The notes below the pieces were generated by a model. That model saw nothing but the letters and a program-made list of their open reading frames with translations. It made no database searches and had not been told where the DNA came from. A DNA stretch of 64,000 nucleotides from Heliopora coerulea (taxonomy: Eukaryota; Cnidaria; Anthozoa; Scleralcyonacea; Helioporidae): the NCBI GenBank assembly GCA_030142905.1, contig JASJOG010000041.1, forward strand, positions 1,111,501 to 1,175,500. The letters run 5' to 3'. Positions 60,349 to 64,000 of the stretch are shown one piece after another. Made by a program: the position numbers and the translations under genes. The first letter of the stretch is position 1. Every line of letters starts with the position of its first letter.

Positions 60349-63300
60349 ATATGATTGGCGACCTTCCCACATCTTAAGTCTAAGAATTGTTTGCACAACA
60401 GGCAGTAAGTTAATTCGAACTGTATGTAAAGAATTGTCTAAAACATTGAGTCCAAACAATTTCGTACGGCATGATATGGTAAGTTTATCATGGTGTGATA
60501 TGGGTAATGGTATAGAAAGTAATGGTATGGCAAAAGTTGCTGTGATTTGGTTTGATTTAATTTGGTATGGTATTATGTGGTATGATGTATCGTGTGTATA
60601 GTATTGTATGGCGTGGAAGGAATGGTATAATAATGATAAAGAGTGGTAAACTATTTGGTGATACCACGTGGTTTGGTGTGTGTGATTTGGTTTGGTATCG
60701 TATGGTATGGTATAGTGTTGCATGATATGGTGTGATATCGAATGATATAGTATGGCGTGGCATGGAATGGTTTGGTTGTTTTTCTAGCTTTTAAACCTCA
60801 ATTGGAAATTATACAGTACCTTCAAAAGTTCTTAACCTCCCCAAAATTAAAATAATCGCGCAATACCTATCAGGCTGTCGTGAACCTCGTGAAGATTGGA
60901 GTTACCCTAATGAGAGTCGCGCCCCGTGCTCAGAACTCCCACGTAAAGGCAGAGACACTATTGCTGTCGCCGTGTCGCTGGAGCTTAGCGATACATTTGT
61001 GTGGTTGCCAAAGCTTGTCGCTCTGTCGTTGTGAACGCGTGGCTGAAATCGCTGAGTCGCTAGCGAAAAATTTCAAAATAGCCTCGTTCGAGGTGGTTCT
61101 GATAAACACAAATTGTAGCCCGTACTTTATGATATGTCACGGAAGGACTATACGAACGAGAAAATGAAGTTCAATGCTAGGGAAAAGATTGGGTTAAAGC
61201 AGCTTTCCATAAGGCAAATTTTATCGCTCAAATCGACGTTTCTTTGTTTAAATTGAATAGGTTTCTCATTACACTGTGTTTATAGTTATTATGCAAAACA
61301 ATATTTTTCTCATAAATTGCTCTGGCCTGTCCAGCAAGCAATGAAACGTGCGCAAAAAGCTGGTAAAAGTGCACCGAAGTAATAAAAAATGCATCGTTAG
61401 TCATGCAAAGCATTCTTTTCGGTATAAATTTAGCTGCTAATAACAAGTAGAGAAGAAGGTGTTTAAAGATATTATGCAATAAGAGCTATCACGGCAAAAT
61501 GGGTCGAAAACCAGACCTATCACAAAAGGAAAAAGAGTGTGTGACCAGGGAATTGGCAAATGGAAAGTCTACGCTGCAAATAGCCAAAGCTCTGCAGCGA
61601 GATCACCGCACAATCAAGAAGATTGTTGAAGCAAGTCACCATGGACGTAAGAAACGTGTACAGCCAAAGTTCAGAAAGCTGACTGAACGCTAACTGAGGC
61701 AAATCCATCGCCACGTTGTGAAGGCACCATTAGCAACAAGCATGCAAGTATTTAATGCCTGTGATATGCCTAAATTATGCGGTGCTACTCGTTGCAAAGC
61801 GTTACGCGAAGTCGCAAGCGTCCGGAAGGCTCCCAAACAACCACCTCTCAACCGGAAACACAAGACGAGAAGAATGGAATGGGCTAAGAAATACATGAAA
61901 GTGGATTTTTCTCGAGTAATATTTACGGATGAATGCCGTGCGACGCTGGATGGACCTGACGGCTGGGCCCGAGGCTGGGTTTCATCGGATCACACTCCCC
62001 CCATCCGAATGGCACGTCAGCAGGGGGGAGGAGGGGTCATGATTTGGGCGGCCATCATCGGTGACACACTAATTGGTCCATTTCGAGTTGAAGACGGGGT
62101 GAAAATCAAAGCCAACACTTACAGTGCCTTCCTTGACAAGCATTTTCGACCTTGGTGGAAGAAACAGCCGCTTAGACTGCGGAAATCACTAATATTTATG
62201 CACGGCAATGTTCCTGCTCATGCTGCCAGATACACAACTGATTATTTAAGGAAGATTGGCATTAAAGAAGACAACCTAATGATATGGCATCCCTGTTCTC
62301 CAGACCTCAACACCATTGAAAATCTGTGGTCGATGGTGAAGAAAGAGGTGTACGTTGCTGGGAAACAGTACAATTCAACAGATGAGCTTTGGAATGCGAT
62401 TACGATGGCCGCCAATAATGTTAGCAAAGAATCAATTAAAGTTATGACTAGTTCAGTTGATAACAGACTATTAACTGTTATTCAACGGGACGGAGGTTAC
62501 ATCAACCACTGAGTCAGTTAAATTGTCGTGGTGAGACTTATTTTTGAGTGAATTCACACCTTGAAATTTGTAATCAAATAATGTTATATGGCTTTTTACG
62601 AGTAGGTCAAATAAAACATTGTTTTTTCCTGGAGTGTGTTGTTCGTTTATTTGTCAAATCCATGCGCTTTCATATACACTACTAAACATGCATAATATCT
62701 TTAAACACCATATATAACTAAATTTCGGTTCAAAATATAAAATAGCAGCATGCAATAACAAAAACCGTTTTTATTAAAACGTAAACCAGTAACTGGAACT
62801 GTAGCCAAACCAACACACATATCAATCAAACAGGGGCTGAAAAACTGAGAAATTGTTTAATTGCATAATAACTATAAACACAGTGTAGTTACAGTCGAGA
62901 GCCTATGAGTCCAAAAAAGAAGTCGCTTCGCGCGATAAAATTTGCTTAGTGGAAAACAGTTGTGTTGTTCCATTTATTCGCTTTATAAGGCATAAGACAG
63001 CGATTTCCCGAAGAGTGTTTTGATCAGCCTTCAATCTAAAACTTGTGTTTAATCTCGTTTTTCGTCTCTTTTAGACAAAAGTAATTGTGACAGTAAATGC
63101 GAAGTGGCCCGCAAACTACCACATGGTGTTTCATTATGCCCTGAATGACAGTGAAGAGGCTACTGGGCGCGTGGTTGTACGCCATGCTGACGGAAGAAGG
63201 GTCACCCAGGATAGCTTAGTCACGTTCAAGCCTACTGTGAATGGATCAGCTGTCACTGGTCAGTTTGTTCTTGTTTCTGAGAATGGATCTCCCACCCAGT

Positions 63301-63362
63301 TCGCTTTGCTTGATGGTCAGTACGACATAGAATTTACAACCAAGTCCAAGAAGTTGTTACTG
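40481..63362 (+). CDS. Laminin alpha chain, N-terminal part (14 exons visible, continues right)
   Basis: Secreted basement-membrane protein; the N-terminal arm polymerises laminin into sheets. Exons: 40481-40867, 44261-44563, 44963-45067, 46092-46299, 48096-48305, 50065-50199, 50605-50742, 51355-51492, 51696-51833, 56730-57076, 57579-57837, 58308-58407, 59800-59956, 63075-63362. Phases close throughout, giving 971 codons with the last donor at 63363. Residues 1-25 are a signal peptide ([18 protein letters not shown]…). The LN domain follows, with the alpha-type [20 protein letters not shown] and INITIDLGQ, then [15 protein letters not shown] run of laminin EGF-like modules comes next, then a non-EGF globular segment. 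LN plus EGF run plus globular region fits an alpha chain of the alpha3/5 type. The ATG at 40481 is chosen because it starts the signal peptide. Introns up to 4.9 kb hold several transposons. Exon 12 and the 3' exon 14 donor are slightly less certain than the rest. Confidence 0.93.
42722..42914. mobile_element. Two SINE copies in inverted orientation
   Basis: Left arm 42722-42805 (TCAAGCTCTATCCTCAGAAA … AACCAGCAACCTTCTGATG) and right arm 42829-42914 (CATCAGAAGGTCACTGGTTC … TCTGAGGATAGAGCTTGACA) are inverted, imperfect copies of the 3' half of the SINE seen whole at 43033-43163. Located in laminin intron 1. Confidence 0.75.
43033..43163 (+). mobile_element. tRNA-derived SINE
   Basis: GTCTTGGTAGCTCAACAGTT and AGAGC form an A-box-like head. 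GGTTGCAGTTTTGATCCCC is B-box-like. The body continues CATCTGGGGCTCAGAAATAG. It is not a working tRNA gene, since no acceptor stem can be formed. Located in laminin intron 1. Confidence 0.7.
44821..44925. repeat. Copy of the ~100-bp TTAACCCATTAA repeat
   Basis: The ends are ATTAACCCATTAAAAGACAA and, inverted, ATTAACTCATTAAGAGGCAG. Internal landmark TTTACTCTGGCTAATGC. It ends 37 bp before laminin exon 3. Confidence 0.65.
45131..45562. mobile_element. Foldback MITE, copy 2
   Basis: Ends CACCTTTTGCTGTCCATTAC and GTAATGAATAGCAAAAGGTG, with arms of about 200 bp that are inverted and roughly 90 percent alike by eye. The loop is short (around ATATTTCTCTTGCATAATTG). Same family as 35482-36044 but without the nested hairpin. 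In laminin intron 3. Confidence 0.85.
45957..46015. repeat. (TA)n microsatellite
   Basis: About 25 uninterrupted TA units followed by GTATATATAG, in laminin intron 3, about 75 bp before exon 4. Confidence 0.95.
49627..49700. repeat. Perfect 74-bp palindrome (foldback family B, short copy)
   Basis: Arms of 37 bp meet without a loop at AAAAGCTTTT. The outer part is CTTGAGGTTATACACTATCT and its inverse. The sequence just outside (AGTGTAGATAGCTTCGATAA) is shared with the longer copy at 52067-52265. In laminin intron 5. Confidence 0.92.
52067..52265. mobile_element. Foldback element family B, long copy
   Basis: It has the same outer arms as 49627-49700 (CTTGAGGTTATACACTATCT). Here they enclose a second inverted block, CATTTCGGGCAAAGGCCCTT and its near inverse AAGGGCCCTTGCCCGAAACA. 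On the minus strand the inner block reads CCTGACAAAGGGCC … GCCCGAAAT, similar to a worn hammerhead core. In laminin intron 9. Confidence 0.8.
52595..55531 (-). mobile_element. Unclassified DNA transposon with GTGACTGACGTTACA repeats
   Basis: Seven copies, all in the same orientation, of GTGACTGACGTTACA or one- to two-base variants flank a broken transposase-like gene. Four are on one side (52595, 52774, 52961, 52976) and three on the other (55335, 55351, 55517). Terminal repeats and target duplication could not be defined. The element is nested inside a mariner element. Confidence 0.6.
53129..55259 (-). pseudogene. Transposase-like gene of unknown superfamily, frameshifted
   Basis: Four minus-strand frames join end to end. 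55259-55065 holds a basic segment ([20 protein letters not shown]). 55108-54794 is a Lys/Arg-rich coil continuing [12 protein letters not shown], then [20 protein letters not shown]. 54816-54163 encodes [38 protein letters not shown] and [12 protein letters not shown], with a Cys-rich segment. 54163-53129 encodes [20 protein letters not shown], then [13 protein letters not shown] and [19 protein letters not shown]. The D (VDFSE) … N/D ([11 protein letters not shown]) … spacing suggests an RNase H-fold transposase, in which the second acidic residue is Asn here. Frame breaks lie near 55080, 54800 and 54163. I do not recognise the superfamily. A host gene is unlikely because of the breaks and the subterminal repeats. 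Confidence 0.65.
60066..60180 (-). mobile_element. SINE fragment with inverted ends
   Basis: The minus strand gives TCAGAAGGTTGCTGGTTCGA and TCCCCGTCTGGGGCTCAG, the B-box region and body of the SINE at 43033-43163. The outer 20 bp are inverted (AAGATAGATGAATGATCTTC against GAAGATCATTCATTTATCTT). In laminin intron 13. Confidence 0.65.
60313..60346. repeat. (TA)n microsatellite
   Basis: Uninterrupted AT/TA tract in laminin intron 13. Confidence 0.92.
60470..60775. repeat. Degenerate GGTAT-type pentamer tract
   Basis: Irregular repeats of TGGTATGG, ATGGTATGGTA and TTTGGTATGG, giving a G/T-rich strand with almost no C. In laminin intron 13. Confidence 0.8.
61270..62887 (+). mobile_element. Tc1-like transposon with IR/DR ends
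   Basis: The outer inverted repeats TACACTGTGTTTATAGTTAT and then TATGCA stand at 61270 and, inverted, ending 62887, with TA at both edges. A second, inner pair (GGTGTTTAAAGATATTATGC at 61458 and its inverse at 62689-62709) is related to the outer repeat. Each end therefore carries two direct repeats about 185 bp apart, the IR/DR layout known from Tc1 elements such as Sleeping Beauty. It encodes one transposase and lies in laminin intron 13. Confidence 0.88.
61499..62512 (+). pseudogene. Tc1-type transposase, one internal stop and altered DDE triad
   Basis: A 338-codon frame starts at the ATG 61499 ([20 protein letters not shown]). A paired-like helix-turn-helix (residues 1-60) binds the ends, followed by the DDE domain. 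An in-frame TAA at 61691-61693 (after KLTER) interrupts it; the frame then continues to 62512. Visible landmarks are [17 protein letters not shown] (first D), the [11 protein letters not shown] strand, [15 protein letters not shown], and [15 protein letters not shown] (final acidic region). The usual FMQDNAPxH second Asp is replaced by Gly (MHGN). It is therefore almost certainly inactive, though otherwise well preserved. Confidence 0.87.
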
Positions 63363-64000
63363 GTAGGTGGAAGACCCCATTGCCCGGAAGATCCCTTGTT
63401 TAAAGAATTATTGTCTTACTTAATGTCTATCTCCTTTCCAAGTGTCTTGGTGGCAGAATTAAACTATCGACCTTGGTAAATATCGCATCTTCTCTGCTCC
63501 GGGTACCCTTGAGGGAATTTGTGCGCATAACCTGTGCGCAGCTTTTGTGCGCATAATCTGAATCGCGTTTCCATGTTGCAAGGGAAAAAGAAATGAAAAT
63601 TGACAGAAAAAGGATGCAATGGTTTGATGACGCATATCCTTGTACAGTGGCGTAGCCAACGTTCTGAACGTCGAGAGGGGTGTGAGGGGCTTGGTGTGCC
63701 GATTAGGGAAAGCCTAATTACTGTAACAGTATGTGTTAATATTATATTTCAAAGAGACGAAGGGAATATTATTCTTTGACAACCCAGTAACAAATTTCGA
63801 AGATTTGACATCTATTAAGCAATATTTAAAAATCGACCAGGAGTGCTTGCTTTCGATCCGATAAAGCACGTACCGCGAGTTTTATAAATGGCTTAAAAAC
63901 TAACCTCTTTAACACGTTGATTCGCGCAGAAGTTTTGTAAAATGATTTTTTCTAAGACGCAAAAATTTGAAGAGAAAAGTAAGCGTATTTTTATCACTGT
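63363..64000 (+). other. Laminin intron 14, start
   Basis: The intron opens with GTAGGT. Nothing further recognised. Short repeats of TGTGCGCATAA occur at about 63520-63560. Confidence 0.5.

Larger units (their letters stand above)
59800..63362 (+). other. Laminin globular segment after the EGF run (exons 13-14)
   Basis: Exon 13 ([38 protein letters not shown]) and exon 14 ([30 protein letters not shown] sheet-rich sequence ending KKLLL) encode 148 Cys-free residues. This interrupts the EGF run as the globular domain IV region does in long laminin alpha chains. The exact subtype is uncertain because the next exons lie outside the window. Confidence 0.65.

Noticed and set aside
60256..60763. 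155- and 68-codon minus strand frames
   Set aside because: They read through the degenerate GGTAT pentamer tract and a TA microsatellite; composition is repeat-driven.

Overview
This window is nuclear genomic DNA of an animal, most likely an anthozoan cnidarian (a stony coral or close relative). The genes are metazoan, with many small exons, GT-AG introns, low GC and AATAAA-type 3' ends. They include a laminin alpha chain and an outer-arm/inner-arm ciliary dynein subunit. The introns and spacers are full of animal-type transposons: Penelope-like elements, hAT, Tc1/mariner, tRNA-derived SINEs and foldback MITEs. The species assignment is an inference from gene content and transposon flavour; no marker gene settles it.

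Layout. (1) 1-4278: the right edge of a satellite array built on a 168-bp monomer, arranged as a 336-bp A/B dimer. It is clean up to about 3024 and decays towards the border. (2) 4285-5777: a 5'-truncated Penelope-like retroelement (reverse transcriptase YRDD motif, Cys-rich segment, GIY-YIG endonuclease). About 90 bp downstream lies a motif with every element of a hammerhead ribozyme. (3) 5780-10600: gene-poor DNA with repeat debris. (4) 10636-20207: TRMT11, a tRNA methyltransferase, in 15 exons that splice in frame to 455 codons. (5) 23020-23772: an intronless tropomyosin-like coiled-coil gene. (6) 24774-26179: a nearly complete but non-coding Penelope-like insertion with inverted terminal repeats and a 14-bp target duplication. 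(7) 26797-28980: a dead hAT element on the minus strand. (8) 31218-39378: DNALI1 (axonemal dynein light intermediate chain), 9 exons and 260 codons, with an RFX-type X-box 102 bp before the start codon. (9) 40481 to beyond the right edge: the N-terminal part of a laminin alpha chain, 14 exons and 971 codons in view.

All four host genes are on the + strand and have unrelated jobs: tRNA modification, actin-associated cytoskeleton, ciliary motility, and basement membrane assembly. They are not an operon or pathway cluster. Exon models were assembled by hand from splice sites, reading phase and family similarity. All exon phases close, which supports the models strongly, but no transcript evidence was available.

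The items most worth a second look are the intact-looking hammerhead next to the Penelope remnant, the higher-order satellite with its persistent GGGGTTAACCCA box, the X-box of DNALI1, several perfect or near-perfect long hairpins in introns, and a poorly classified transposon in a laminin intron flanked by repeated direct copies of GTGACTGACGTTACA.
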